Positions 53,008-61,260 of a stretch of DNA of 64,000 nucleotides are shown here, piece by piece. A model generated the notes under the pieces. It saw nothing but the letters and a program-made list of their open reading frames with translations, made no database searches and was not told the origin of the DNA. The position numbers and the translations under genes are program-made. Source of the DNA: Rahnella rivi (GTDB taxonomy: Bacteria; Pseudomonadota; Gammaproteobacteria; Enterobacterales; Enterobacteriaceae); assembly GCF_019049655.1 (NCBI RefSeq), contig NZ_JAFMOX010000050.1:1-64000 (forward strand), read 5' to 3'. Every line of letters begins with the position of its first letter. Positions within the stretch are counted from its first letter, which is position 1.

Positions 53008-53748
53008 TCAATTCTTACTTTCAGGGTTCACCAGCACGGGCTGCTCGCGGTAATTCGCCGGGAACACCTGTTGCAGATCTTTAATTTTCGGCAGATCGTT
53101 CACCACAATGTACGGATAGTCCGGGTTATCGTTTAAGAAATTCTGGTGATAGGCTTCCGCCGGATAAAAGTGGGCGTTGTTTTCAATTTTTGTCACCATC
53201 GGTTCGCTGAAACTTTTGCTGGCATTGAGTTGTGCGATGTACGCTTTTGCTACTGCGGCCTGCGCGGCATTTAACGGAAACACCGCCGAGCGGTACTGAC
53301 TGCCGGTGTCCGGCCCCTGACGGTTCAGCTGAGTCGGGTTATGTCCGACCGAAAAGAAGATATGCAGCAACTCGCCGTAGGTCACCTGTGTCGGGTCAAA
53401 CGTCACTTTCACTGATTCGGCATGGCCGGTTTCACCGGTGCTGACTTCCTCGTAATTTGCCGTTCCTGCTGCCCCGCCGGCATATCCGGATACCGCGCTG
53501 GTGACGCCTTTCACATGCTGGAACACCCCCTGGATCCCCCAGAAACACCCGCCGGCAAACAGCGCGGTTTCGCTGTGCGATGTGGCTGCCGGTTCATCTT
53601 TTGCCGGGGCGGCGATCACCACGGCGGGCTCTGCTCCGCCCCATGACCAGGCGTTATTCTGAAACACAAACGCAGAGGCCAGCACCAGACCGGCGATCAG
53701 GCTGTAATTGCGTAACGACTTCACTCTTTTGTCGGTAATTTTCTTCAT
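53008..53748 (-). CDS. msrA: Exported peptide methionine sulfoxide reductase A
   Basis: MsrA (246 residues) reduces the S-isomer of methionine sulfoxide. The active Cys68 is in the motif AGGCFWGIQGVFQHVKGV. Family segments SGYAGG, TGETGHAESVKVTFDP and GPDTGSQYRS follow. A hydrophobic N-terminal segment (residues 15-30) and a linker of Ala/Pro/Glu place the catalytic domain in the periplasm or anchored to the inner membrane, unlike cytoplasmic E. coli MsrA. It lies 18 bp downstream of msrB on the same strand, so the two are made together. Confidence 0.93.
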   Translation of the reverse strand: MKKITDKRVKSLRNYSLIAGLVLASAFVFQNNAWSWGGAEPAVVIAAPAKDEPAATSHSETALFAGGCFWGIQGVFQHVKGVTSAVSGYAGGAAGTANYEEVSTGETGHAESVKVTFDPTQVTYGELLHIFFSVGHNPTQLNRQGPDTGSQYRSAVFPLNAAQAAVAKAYIAQLNASKSFSEPMVTKIENNAHFYPAEAYHQNFLNDNPDYPYIVVNDLPKIKDLQQVFPANYREQPVLVNPESKN

Positions 53749-53766
53749 GGTGAATTTCCTGCCTGA

Positions 53767-54273
53767 TTAAACGTTGGGGGTGAACGTCATTGCCAGCCCG
53801 TTCATGCAATAACGCAGGCCGGTCGGCTGCGGGCCGTCGTCGAAAACATGACCGAGATGCCCGCCGCAGCGGCGGCAATGGACTTCATCGCGCACCATGC
53901 CGAAGGAGGTATCCCGGCTGGTGAGCGCCGAATCTGGCAAGGGTTTCCAGAAACTCGGCCAGCCGGTGTGGCTGTCAAATTTGGTCGCTGAGGAGAAAAG
54001 AGGAAGATTGCAGCCCGCACAGGCAAATTCCCCCGCCCGGTGCTCGTTGTTCAGCGGGCTGGAATAAGGCCGCTCGGTGCCGGCTTCGCGCAAAATGCGG
54101 TACTGATCGTCGTTCAGGCGCTGATGCCACTGAGCATCCGTCAGCATGATGTCGAATTTAGCGGATTTCGCCTGCGCGTCGGCATTGCGGGAAAACAGTG
54201 ACGGGATCAGCCCCATCACCGCAGCAGCCGATACCGCGCCACTGCCCAGCAAGAAATTACGTCTGTTGATCAT
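53767..54273 (-). CDS. msrB: Tat-exported peptide methionine sulfoxide reductase B
   Basis: MsrB (168 residues) reduces the R-isomer of methionine sulfoxide. It starts MINRRNFLLGSGAVSAAAVM, a twin-arginine signal, so it is exported folded with its zinc. Two CxxC pairs (Cys85/88 CAGC and Cys133/136 CRRC) bind zinc, and catalytic Cys156 is in LRYCMNGLAM. With the adjacent exported MsrA, both isomers would be repaired outside the cytoplasm. The frame is open further upstream, but the Tat signal and GGTGGCAAC decide the ATG at 54273. Confidence 0.93.
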   Translation of the reverse strand: MINRRNFLLGSGAVSAAAVMGLIPSLFSRNADAQAKSAKFDIMLTDAQWHQRLNDDQYRILREAGTERPYSSPLNNEHRAGEFACAGCNLPLFSSATKFDSHTGWPSFWKPLPDSALTSRDTSFGMVRDEVHCRRCGGHLGHVFDDGPQPTGLRYCMNGLAMTFTPNV

Positions 54274-54417
54274 TGTTGCCACCGTTGCGGTTGCTGTCGA
54301 TGGCACCAGAGTACAGGGCGAGGGATTACGGAATCCTCGCGGAGAGTTAACAGTTTTGTGATAAGTCGGGGGCAGGAGGCCGCGGCATGGCGCGGCTTTC
54401 AGGTACAGATAGTGGAA

Positions 54418-54494
54418 GGTTTGGGTTTCTTCTCTGCGGTGATCCTCTGACGTTACACGCTGAGCGACCACCGCATTTGAGAAACCGAAACGGT
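54418..54494. repeat. Inverted-repeat-bounded intergenic element, short copy
   Basis: The left end GGGTTTCTTCTCTGCGGTGA and the right end CCACCGCATTTGAGAAACC are inverted relative to each other with the shared core GTTTCT-N4-TGCGGTG. The element spans about 77 bp between msrB and the GH31 gene. The same ends bound the larger element at 58096-58420. Confidence 0.7.
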
Positions 54495-54505
54495 TACAGT
54501 CCGGT

Positions 54506-56545
54506 TTACAGGATAGCCAGTGCAGTCGGGTCAGCACCTTCCCGCACAAATACCGGGATCTCACTCATCGGTGCGGCGACACTCACCGCCCTTCCTCCTT
54601 CATAGCGTTCGCCATTAAGCGCCACCCAGGTTTCTCCCGCCGGTAACCACACCTCGCGTTCGCGCTGGCCCGCATGCAAAATAGGCGCGACCAGAATATC
54701 GGCACCGAGCAGATACTGGTCTTCCACCTGCCAGCTTTCCGGCTGAGCGGGATACTGATAGAACATCGTGCGCATCGCCGGATCGCCGTTTTCGTGGGCT
54801 TGCTGCATGACGCGGCTGATGTACGGACGCAGCTTTTCACGCAGGAATAGCCCGCTTTTCATCAGGGCATAATTCTCTTCGCCATAGCTCCAGACTTCAT
54901 TCGGCGCGCCGCTGTTGCACTGCGCGATGCCTTCACGCCAGGGTTCTGACGGCTGAATTTGCGGTTCGCGGTAGCCGTGCAGGCGCATCACCGGGCAGAA
55001 CACGCCCCACTGGAACCAGCGGATCAGCAACTCCTGAAATGCCGGATCGTTGACGTTGCCGCCCTGAAAACCGCCGATGTCGGTCGTCCACCACGGAATA
55101 CCCGCCAGCCCCATGTTCAGGCCAGCAGCAATCTGATTGCGCAGCGCATGGAAGGAAGAGTGGATGTCGCCGGACCACGCCAGCACGCCGTAACGCTGGC
55201 TGCCCGCCCAGGCGCAGCGCACCAGATTGACGATCTCGTTTTCGCCTTCCTGCTGCAATCCGTCGTAAAAACCCTGGGCGAATTTCTGCGGATAGATATT
55301 CCCCACTTCCAGCACCGGGCCAAGGTGATAGCGATAGTTATCAAAATCATACGCACGGTATTCCGGTTCGGCTTCATCCAGCCAGAAAGTGCGGATGCCC
55401 AGATCGAAATAATTTTGTTTCACTTTGTCCCAGACAAACTGTCGTGCGCCGGGATGCGTGGCATCGAAGAACGTACAGTTGCCGAGGAAATCCAGATTCA
55501 CTGACACACCGCGATCGGTATTCACCAGATAACCTTTGGATTTCATCTCTTTATAGTTATCGGTGCGGCTGTCCACCGTCGGCCACACCGACACCATGGT
55601 TTCGATGCCGAGGGATTTAAGCTCTGCCACCATCGCTTTCGGATCCGGCCAGTCCACCGGATCAAAACACCAGGTGCCCTGATTCGGCCAGTGGAAGAAA
55701 TCGATAACAATCACCGAAATCGGCAGATTGCGCCGCTTGTATTCACGCGCCACCTCCAGCACTTCCTGCTGGGTGCGGTAACGCAGTTTGCACTGCCAGA
55801 AACCGGTGGCGTATTCCGGCATGTGCGGCGCGGTACCGGTCGCGCGGCCATACTGGTGCAGGATGTCAGCGGGCGTATCACCGGCGGTTATCCAGTAATC
55901 CATCTGCTCGGTGACCTGCGCTTCCCAGCGGGTAATGTTCTTGCCGAACGTCGCCTCGCCAATCGCCGGGTTATTCCACAGCAAACCATAACCGAGGCTC
56001 GAGAGCATAAACGGCACGCTGGCCTGCGAGTTGCGCTGCGCCAGTTCCAGCGTGCAACCTTTGAGATCCAGACAACTCTGCTGATACTGCCCCATGCCGT
56101 AGATTTTCTCGTCCGGACGGGATTCAAAACGCACGGTGAGCTGATGTTTGCCGCCCGGAATGGCTTTGAATTCGCGCGCATCCATCTTCAGCGCGCTGAT
56201 GTATTTATCCTGACTCTTCTCTGTCGCGCCGATCCCCACGGTCGAACGCTGACGCCAGAACTCTTCGAGGATAAGCTCGCCGCGCTGGTTATAAAACGCC
56301 AGTTGCCCTTTGATGTTCACCGTTGCCGTGATATTGCCGTTGCGCAGCGTGAGGGTTTCGGTGCCGTGGCGGATGTCAGCCTGTGGCTGTGTGGAGGGCG
56401 GCAACAGCGCCCACAGATGATCATTCAGCGCCGGACGGCAGGTGGCGCGCACGCGCAGACTGTTTTCGCCCCAGGGTTCAATCACCAGCGTTTGCTGATC
56501 GAAATGCCAGAGGATGCGGTTTTTTTCGGCGATTAATTCGCTCAT
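54506..56545 (-). CDS. Glycoside hydrolase family 31 (alpha-xylosidase or alpha-glucosidase type)
   Basis: A 679-residue cytoplasmic GH31 enzyme. The catalytic nucleophile is probably Asp390 in FWLDEAEPEY and the acid/base Asp460 in AWSGDIHSS. The substrate-binding stretch VIVIDFFHWPNQGTWCFDP is typical of the alpha-xylosidase group. No signal peptide. It overlaps the transporter gene by 4 bp, the same pairing as E. coli yicI-yicJ, so it likely cleaves an imported alpha-linked xyloside or glucoside. It is shorter than YicI (772), so substrate equivalence is not assured. Confidence 0.88.
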   Translation of the reverse strand: MSELIAEKNRILWHFDQQTLVIEPWGENSLRVRATCRPALNDHLWALLPPSTQPQADIRHGTETLTLRNGNITATVNIKGQLAFYNQRGELILEEFWRQRSTVGIGATEKSQDKYISALKMDAREFKAIPGGKHQLTVRFESRPDEKIYGMGQYQQSCLDLKGCTLELAQRNSQASVPFMLSSLGYGLLWNNPAIGEATFGKNITRWEAQVTEQMDYWITAGDTPADILHQYGRATGTAPHMPEYATGFWQCKLRYRTQQEVLEVAREYKRRNLPISVIVIDFFHWPNQGTWCFDPVDWPDPKAMVAELKSLGIETMVSVWPTVDSRTDNYKEMKSKGYLVNTDRGVSVNLDFLGNCTFFDATHPGARQFVWDKVKQNYFDLGIRTFWLDEAEPEYRAYDFDNYRYHLGPVLEVGNIYPQKFAQGFYDGLQQEGENEIVNLVRCAWAGSQRYGVLAWSGDIHSSFHALRNQIAAGLNMGLAGIPWWTTDIGGFQGGNVNDPAFQELLIRWFQWGVFCPVMRLHGYREPQIQPSEPWREGIAQCNSGAPNEVWSYGEENYALMKSGLFLREKLRPYISRVMQQAHENGDPAMRTMFYQYPAQPESWQVEDQYLLGADILVAPILHAGQREREVWLPAGETWVALNGERYEGGRAVSVAAPMSEIPVFVREGADPTALAIL

Positions 56546-57921
56546 GCGGACTCCTGTGTATGCAAGATGGCCTGACGTTCAGGCTCGCGTTCCTGAGAAA
56601 TTTTGGACTGGTTGATCTGTTTCATGGTGGCGTCATTGAGCTTGTACCAGCGCATCGACAGCGCGCTGAACATCGACAACACGCCCGGCACCAGCGAGAA
56701 CAGCGCAATAATCGACAGCATCGCGGCGGTATTTTGCTGGGCGGCATGCGGCACGTAACCGCTCATGCCGAGCGTCCAGCCGACCACCGCCCCGCTCACC
56801 GCCATCCCCATTTTGAGGATCGCCAGCAAGGTCGAGAACACGGTGCCGTCCATGCGTTTGCCCTGTTTGTATTCACCGTAATCCACCACGTCAGACATCA
56901 TCACCCACATCAGCGTGGTCGTGACCTGATAGAAGGTGGACACCAGCAGCGTCATGCCCACCAGCAGGGAGATCCACGCCGGAACGAAGAAGATCGCCGC
57001 GCTCAGGATGCCGGTCACAATGGCGCAAAGCGTGAATGCCGTAAGCTTGCTGCGATTGCGGGTCAGCGGTTTGACCAGCAGGCTGCCGAGGCTTTTACCA
57101 ATAATGTGCGCGGCCAGCAGCCACATAAAGTAGCTGGCGTTGCCGAGATAATAGGTGACGTAATACATCATCGCGCCGAGACGCACGACGCCGAAGGAGA
57201 TGTTAAAGAAGATCAGCGCCGCGACCACGCGCCACTGGTCGTTACGCACTAAATCGCGCAGATCGGAGAGGAAATTTTCATGCGTCGGCGGTGCGCTGAT
57301 ACGTTCTTTGGTGTTGAGAAAACACAGCAGGAACATGACCACGGCCACCGAGGCCATGATGGCCATCGCGCCGAAATAACCGTCAAGCTTATTGCCGCCG
57401 CCCAGCATTTCCGCCAGCGGCATCATCAGGAAGGTGGACATCGCGCCGCCCAGGGTGGCGAGGAAAAAGCGATAGGATTGCAGGGAGATTCGCTGGGTAT
57501 TATCCGGCGTAATGATCGCGCCCATCGAGCAATAAGGAATATTGATGGCGGTGTACATCAGCATCATCACGCAGTAGGTCACGCTGGCATACACCATTTT
57601 GCCGCCCAGCGTCAGGGATTCCGGCACGGCATACACCAGCAGGCAGCTGGCACCAAAAGGCAGTGCCAGCCAGAGAATATACGGGCGGAACTTACCAAAT
57701 CGGGTCTGCGTGCGGTCGGCAATCAGCCCCATCGCGGGGTCAACAATCGCATCCGCGACGCGCGCCACCAGGAACATGGTGCCGACAAACACCGCCGGTA
57801 AACCCACCACGTCGGTGTAGTAAAAGGTTAAAAATATAATGACGTTATCCAGGCCAATATGGCTCGCCATATCCCCCAGACCGTAACTTACTTTCTCTTT
57901 GACGGATAATTTTCCACTCAT
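56542..57921 (-). CDS. GPH-family sugar:cation symporter (YicJ-like)
   Basis: A 459-residue glycoside-pentoside-hexuronide transporter with about 12 membrane helices. It starts LSVKEKVSYGLGDMASHIGL, has DPAMGLIADRTQTRFGKFRPY, the family motif in loop 2-3, and a helix bearing NIPYCSMGAIITPD. It imports a glycoside together with a cation, which the GH31 enzyme then cleaves. It is the first gene of the pair. Confidence 0.92.
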   Translation of the reverse strand: MSGKLSVKEKVSYGLGDMASHIGLDNVIIFLTFYYTDVVGLPAVFVGTMFLVARVADAIVDPAMGLIADRTQTRFGKFRPYILWLALPFGASCLLVYAVPESLTLGGKMVYASVTYCVMMLMYTAINIPYCSMGAIITPDNTQRISLQSYRFFLATLGGAMSTFLMMPLAEMLGGGNKLDGYFGAMAIMASVAVVMFLLCFLNTKERISAPPTHENFLSDLRDLVRNDQWRVVAALIFFNISFGVVRLGAMMYYVTYYLGNASYFMWLLAAHIIGKSLGSLLVKPLTRNRSKLTAFTLCAIVTGILSAAIFFVPAWISLLVGMTLLVSTFYQVTTTLMWVMMSDVVDYGEYKQGKRMDGTVFSTLLAILKMGMAVSGAVVGWTLGMSGYVPHAAQQNTAAMLSIIALFSLVPGVLSMFSALSMRWYKLNDATMKQINQSKISQEREPERQAILHTQESA

Positions 57922-58095
57922 AACTCGTTCTGCCTTTTGTCCGGTTAAACAAAAAAGTCAGTCCGTCCGCTGGGCTGAAGAACTGTTATAGAGAGGTTAA
58001 ATGCCGGTCACAATTGCGAGATGTTGTAAATTTCTTACGATATTTAGCTTCTGTGATACCGGTAACATCGTGGGGAAAGGATGTATGGATGGGTA
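57922..58095. other. Upstream region of the GH31/GPH pair
   Basis: About 170 bp with no gene. It runs into the inverted-repeat element at 58096. Confidence 0.4.
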
Positions 58096-58420
58096 GGTTT
58101 CGGTTTCTCAGGTGCGGTGATCGCTTAACATTTTGCGCCGAAACCGACCAAAAGAGGCCAGGACGGGCCTCTCTTGGATCTCTCGCGTCTTTAAACTGCG
58201 CGCTGTCGCTCGCGGGCTATGTTTCAGGGGCTTTCGCTATTGCCGCAAATCCCGCCGCTGCGCGGTGCCCTCCGGTCGGGTTACAACCCGCGCACACTGA
58301 CGCGCGGTTTTCCACCGCGCCTCCGGCGTGATTCTTGAGCGCGGCCAGTGGCAGTATTGCGTTCTCATTCGTGTGGCAGCGCAGTGAGTGAAGTGCTCAC
58401 CGCATTTAAGAAACCGAGAC
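58096..58420. repeat. Inverted-repeat-bounded intergenic element, long copy
   Basis: The left end (58096-58122, GGTTTCGGTTTCTCAGGTGC onwards) and the right end (58395-58420) are inverted copies of one another with the core GGTTTCT-N4-TGCGGTGA. The inner 270 bp is GC-rich with several short stems (for example GAGGCC with GGCCTC near 58156). Open frames inside it carry arginine- and cysteine-rich sequences typical of non-coding DNA. It looks like a non-autonomous mobile or repeat element; no transposase is seen. Confidence 0.7.
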
Positions 58421-58655
58421 TCACTCAGTCCCGTGGTGAAAAACACTACTCACCTGATCATTACAAAATGAACTAACTCAATCTGTGAATGTATCGATCG
58501 TTAATCACACAGTACTATTCGTGCTGTTTTTGATTGCTAGCAACCGGTTATTAAGATATTTCTCACCCAAAACTGTACAAATCTGCAATCTTTGTATAAC
58601 TTCTTTACACCCCTGCTTTATCATTAGTCCGTCATTTACGGGCATATTCAGCCTG

Positions 58656-58703
58656 GTTTTTGGAGGAGAATGTGGATTTCCCCTCCTCCAAAAACTTTTT
58701 TTT
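58656..58703 (+). terminator. Strong orphan intrinsic terminator
   Basis: A 13-bp perfect stem GTTTTTGGAGGAG/CTCCTCCAAAAAC is followed by eight T. No gene ends nearby on the + strand, so it may end a small RNA transcribed from 58540-58655 (TTGATT at 58530 with TAAGAT about 16 bp on is one candidate promoter). Confidence 0.8.
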
Positions 58704-58851
58704 AATGCTGGCCTTTTTCTTTTGCAAAAAAGGCATGGGATGAAACAGGGAAACGAATTGTGAAGCATTGCTAAACAATACTATGTTTTCTCACTCGCAA
58801 CAGACACTTCTCATGTCATGATTTACCATGCGAAGTATTAAGGAGGTCTAT

Positions 58852-59109
58852 ATGCAACTCGAAGAAGAACAAACAGTTACTGAAATCAGCGAATACTTCA
58901 AACCGCAGGAATCCCAGACCTTAAGTGAAGTGGAAATTTTGGGCAGAGTGGTGTCCAGCCTGTTGTGCAGCCGCTTCCCGGTAAGCAATAAAGCCATCAT
59001 CGAAGGTTTGATCCGCCAGATCGAAATCGATTCCAACATCAGTAATCAGCAGGCCTGTCGCAATCTGCTTGAGCTGGTCTTGTTATCCACGCAGGATGAT
59101 GTGATTTAA
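58852..59109 (+). CDS. AriR/YmgB-like biofilm and stress regulator
   Basis: An 85-residue protein resembling YmgB/AriR of E. coli: a variable N-terminus, then LSEVEILGRVVSSLLCSR, NKAIIEGLIRQIE, and the end LLELVLLSTQDDVI that matches the YmgB tail (ALEIVLRYTADDM type). These small helical dimers influence biofilm formation and acid resistance. A perfect AAGGAGGT lies 4 bp before the ATG, which decides the start over 58828. A terminator follows. Confidence 0.75.
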   Translation: MQLEEEQTVTEISEYFKPQESQTLSEVEILGRVVSSLLCSRFPVSNKAIIEGLIRQIEIDSNISNQQACRNLLELVLLSTQDDVI

Positions 59110-59111
59110 AT

Positions 59112-59148
59112 AAAAATACGGCCTGTTAAGCGATGCTAACAGGCCGTA
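59112..59148 (-). terminator. Intrinsic terminator between ariR-like gene and qorB
   Basis: A 12-bp perfect stem TACGGCCTGTTA/TAACAGGCCGTA with an 8-base loop. Five T follow on the - strand; the + side has a weaker tract. It serves both convergent genes. Confidence 0.88.
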
Positions 59149-59178
59149 AACTTTATGATAACAAACCGCGGTCGCGCC

Positions 59179-60036
59179 TCAGAGAGACTTCAGCGTCGCA
59201 GCAATCACCTCTTTCGCAGACGTTGTCGGGCGACCAATCAGTTTGCTCAATGTATGTGAATCATCAAACAGCCCGCCCTGCGCTGCGCCTGCATCAGAAT
59301 CTGCCAGCATCTCCGCCAGCCAGTCCGGCAAACCTGCACCGGTCAGTGCTTTTGCGAAATCCGCCTGGGTCATGTTGATGTAATCCACTTTTTTACCTGA
59401 CAGTTGCGCGATCTGCGCGGTAAATTCTGCCAGCGTGTAAGCCTCATCTCCCGCCAGTTCGTATACTTTGCCCGCCTGATTATCCAGGCTCAGCACCGTT
59501 GCTGCCGCTTCGGCGTAATCTTCACGCGCTGCCGAGGAGATACGGCCTTCACCCACCGCACCAATAAAGGCATTGTGCGCCAGCGCCGGGGCGATGCTCG
59601 CCGCGTAGTTTTCCGTGTACCAGCCATTACGCAACAGCACGAAGGGAACGCCTGATTCACTTAAAGCTTTTTCGGTCGCGCGGTGTTCTACGCCAAGCCC
59701 CAGCGGGCTTTTGTCTGCGTGCAGCAGGCTGGTGTAGGCCAGCAGTTTTACGCCTGCGCGTTTTGCCGCATCAATCACTGCGCCGTGCTGCGCTTCGCGC
59801 TGACCGACTTCACTCGAAGAAATCAGCAGCACTTTTTCAACACCTTTGAACGCGCTGTCCAGCGTCGCTGGCTGGCTGTAATCGGCCTGACGTAACTCCA
59901 CGCCCAGCTCCGCCAGATCTTTGGCTTTTTCCGGGCTGCGCACGGCGGCAATAATCTGATTCGCCGGGACTTTCTTCAACAATGCAGCGATAACGAGGCG
60001 GCCTAACTGGCCGGTGGCACCGGTAATTGCGATCAT
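59179..60036 (-). CDS. qorB: QorB (YtfG)-type NAD(P)H:quinone oxidoreductase
   Basis: A 285-residue Rossmann-fold SDR-type protein starting MIAITGATGQLGRLVIAALL with the NmrA-like nucleotide motif GATGQLG. It lacks the classical SDR Tyr-Lys catalytic pair, like QorB (YtfG) of E. coli, a NADPH quinone reductase. It is divergent from an HxlR regulator (the E. coli ytfG-ytfH arrangement). GGAGAAACAAC precedes the ATG at 60036; an upstream start at 60144 is rejected. Confidence 0.9.
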   Translation of the reverse strand: MIAITGATGQLGRLVIAALLKKVPANQIIAAVRSPEKAKDLAELGVELRQADYSQPATLDSAFKGVEKVLLISSSEVGQREAQHGAVIDAAKRAGVKLLAYTSLLHADKSPLGLGVEHRATEKALSESGVPFVLLRNGWYTENYAASIAPALAHNAFIGAVGEGRISSAAREDYAEAAATVLSLDNQAGKVYELAGDEAYTLAEFTAQIAQLSGKKVDYINMTQADFAKALTGAGLPDWLAEMLADSDAGAAQGGLFDDSHTLSKLIGRPTTSAKEVIAATLKSL

Positions 60037-60131
60037 GTTGTTTCTCCAAAAAGTGTAAGACACGAGATTTATGTTCTGAAGGGCGCGAAATGCGTCGCCG
60101 TTGAAACATCCTATGCGATATACTTTCTTTT

Positions 60132-60157
60132 GGTAAGTACGCACTAAAAGGTAAGTA
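60132..60157. promoter_or_regulatory. Direct repeats GGTAAGTA in the qorB-ytfH divergent region
   Basis: GGTAAGTA occurs at 60132-60139 and 60150-60157, 18 bp apart; the second touches the ytfH start. HxlR proteins often bind such repeats, so autoregulation is likely. Confidence 0.5.
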
Positions 60158-60573
60158 TGAAAATAATATCGTCCGATAAGTCGGCTGACGCATTACCGCT
60201 CACGGAGCAAATCCGGCGTGGCGAGGTGCTCGATCCTAATTGCCCGTCACGGGAGATTTTGCGTCATATCACCAGCCGCTGGGGATTACTGGTGCTGATC
60301 GCCCTGAGCGAAGAGACACTGCGCTTTAGCGAACTGCGCCGCAAAGTGGGTGGCGTCAGTGAAAAGATGCTGGCCCAGACCTTACAGGCATTTGAAGAAG
60401 ATGGCTTTATTGACCGCCGCTCTTATCCGGTGGTGCCGCCGCATGTGGAGTACCGGCTGACGCCGCTGGGTATCGAAGTCAAAGACCAGATTGCCGGGCT
60501 GGCTAACTGGCTGGAATCAAATCTGCATCGCGTGATGAAGCAGCGCAATCTGCGCGTGGTGGGCGAGGAATGA
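60157..60573 (+). CDS. ytfH: HxlR-family redox regulator (YtfH/QorR-like)
   Basis: A 138-residue HxlR/DUF24 winged-helix regulator. The conserved single cysteine is in VLDPNCPSREILRHITSRWG, followed by the winged helix (FSELRRKVGGVSEKMLAQTL). Related proteins (QorR, YodB, HypR) sense electrophiles and quinones through this Cys. It is divergent from qorB, which it probably represses. The start overlaps the second direct repeat. Confidence 0.9.
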   Translation: MKIISSDKSADALPLTEQIRRGEVLDPNCPSREILRHITSRWGLLVLIALSEETLRFSELRRKVGGVSEKMLAQTLQAFEEDGFIDRRSYPVVPPHVEYRLTPLGIEVKDQIAGLANWLESNLHRVMKQRNLRVVGEE

Positions 60574-60685
60574 TTCACAAAAAAATTTGATAAGAACCCC
60601 AAAATTCTCGCCTATCATTGCTCCGTTCCGGCAACTAACATCATTTCATTGATTCGTTAAATTCTTTAATTCAATGAGGTGATGT

Positions 60686-61246
60686 ATGCCGCAGTCCCAT
60701 CAGCAACATGTAACACTCGTCATTACTCACAGGATCGCACCCGCCAGCGAAGCACGCTATGAAGCCTGGTTGAATAAAATTATGCCGCAGGCCGGCAGCT
60801 TTACCGGGCATCTGGGCGTGAATGTGATCCGCCCGAGCCGCAGCGGCGATCCTTACACCATTCTGGTGCGCTTCGATACGCTGGAAAATCTCAACGCCTG
60901 GCATAATTCTGAGTTGCGTAAAGAGCTGGTAAAAGAAGTCAGCCCGCTTTTACTGCAAAACGACAATACCGAAGTGCGCCCCGGTGCCGAATTCTGGTTC
61001 ACACCGCCCGCCGCCAACGTCCGCCCCCCTGCCCGCTGGAAACAATATCTGCTGACCCTGCTGGTCATTTACCCGTCGACCCACATTGTGCCCTGGTTCT
61101 GGGGGCAGATTTTACCGCACCTCAAAGGCACCGAAGTCGGCCATATCCTGAATGACGCTTCCGTTGTCGGGCTGGTGGTTTTCCTGTGGATGCCCGTTAT
61201 CACCCGAGTTTTTCATTCATGGCTGACGCGCACTTCCGCGCAATGA
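60686..61246 (+). CDS. Membrane-anchored antibiotic-biosynthesis-monooxygenase-like protein
   Basis: A 186-residue protein with an N-terminal ABM-type ferredoxin-like domain (VTLVITHRIAPASEARYEAW, then FTGHLGVNVIRPS and FDTLENLNAWHNS) and two C-terminal hydrophobic helices at about residues 115-137 and 153-175. Such proteins are of unknown substrate. It lies 14 bp upstream of an amidohydrolase gene and is probably cotranscribed. AATGAGGTGATGT precedes the ATG. Confidence 0.8.
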   Translation: MPQSHQQHVTLVITHRIAPASEARYEAWLNKIMPQAGSFTGHLGVNVIRPSRSGDPYTILVRFDTLENLNAWHNSELRKELVKEVSPLLLQNDNTEVRPGAEFWFTPPAANVRPPARWKQYLLTLLVIYPSTHIVPWFWGQILPHLKGTEVGHILNDASVVGLVVFLWMPVITRVFHSWLTRTSAQ

Positions 61247-61260
61247 CAGGAGCTTTCCCA

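Noticed and set aside
53767..54564. A longer MsrB starting at 54564
   Set aside because: The twin-arginine signal starts at 54273 and the extra part overlaps the intergenic repeat.
58004..58022. CRP site upstream of the GH31/GPH pair
   Set aside because: Only the TCACA half matches; the left half is poor.
58014..58446. Open frames of about 60-105 codons on both strands within the long repeat element
   Set aside because: They are Arg/Cys/Pro-rich, lack ribosome binding sites and follow the inverted-repeat ends rather than a protein family.
58505..58768. An 87-codon frame on the - strand across the orphan terminator
   Set aside because: It reads through the hairpin and T-run, which yields Lys/Arg-rich sequence; not protein-like.
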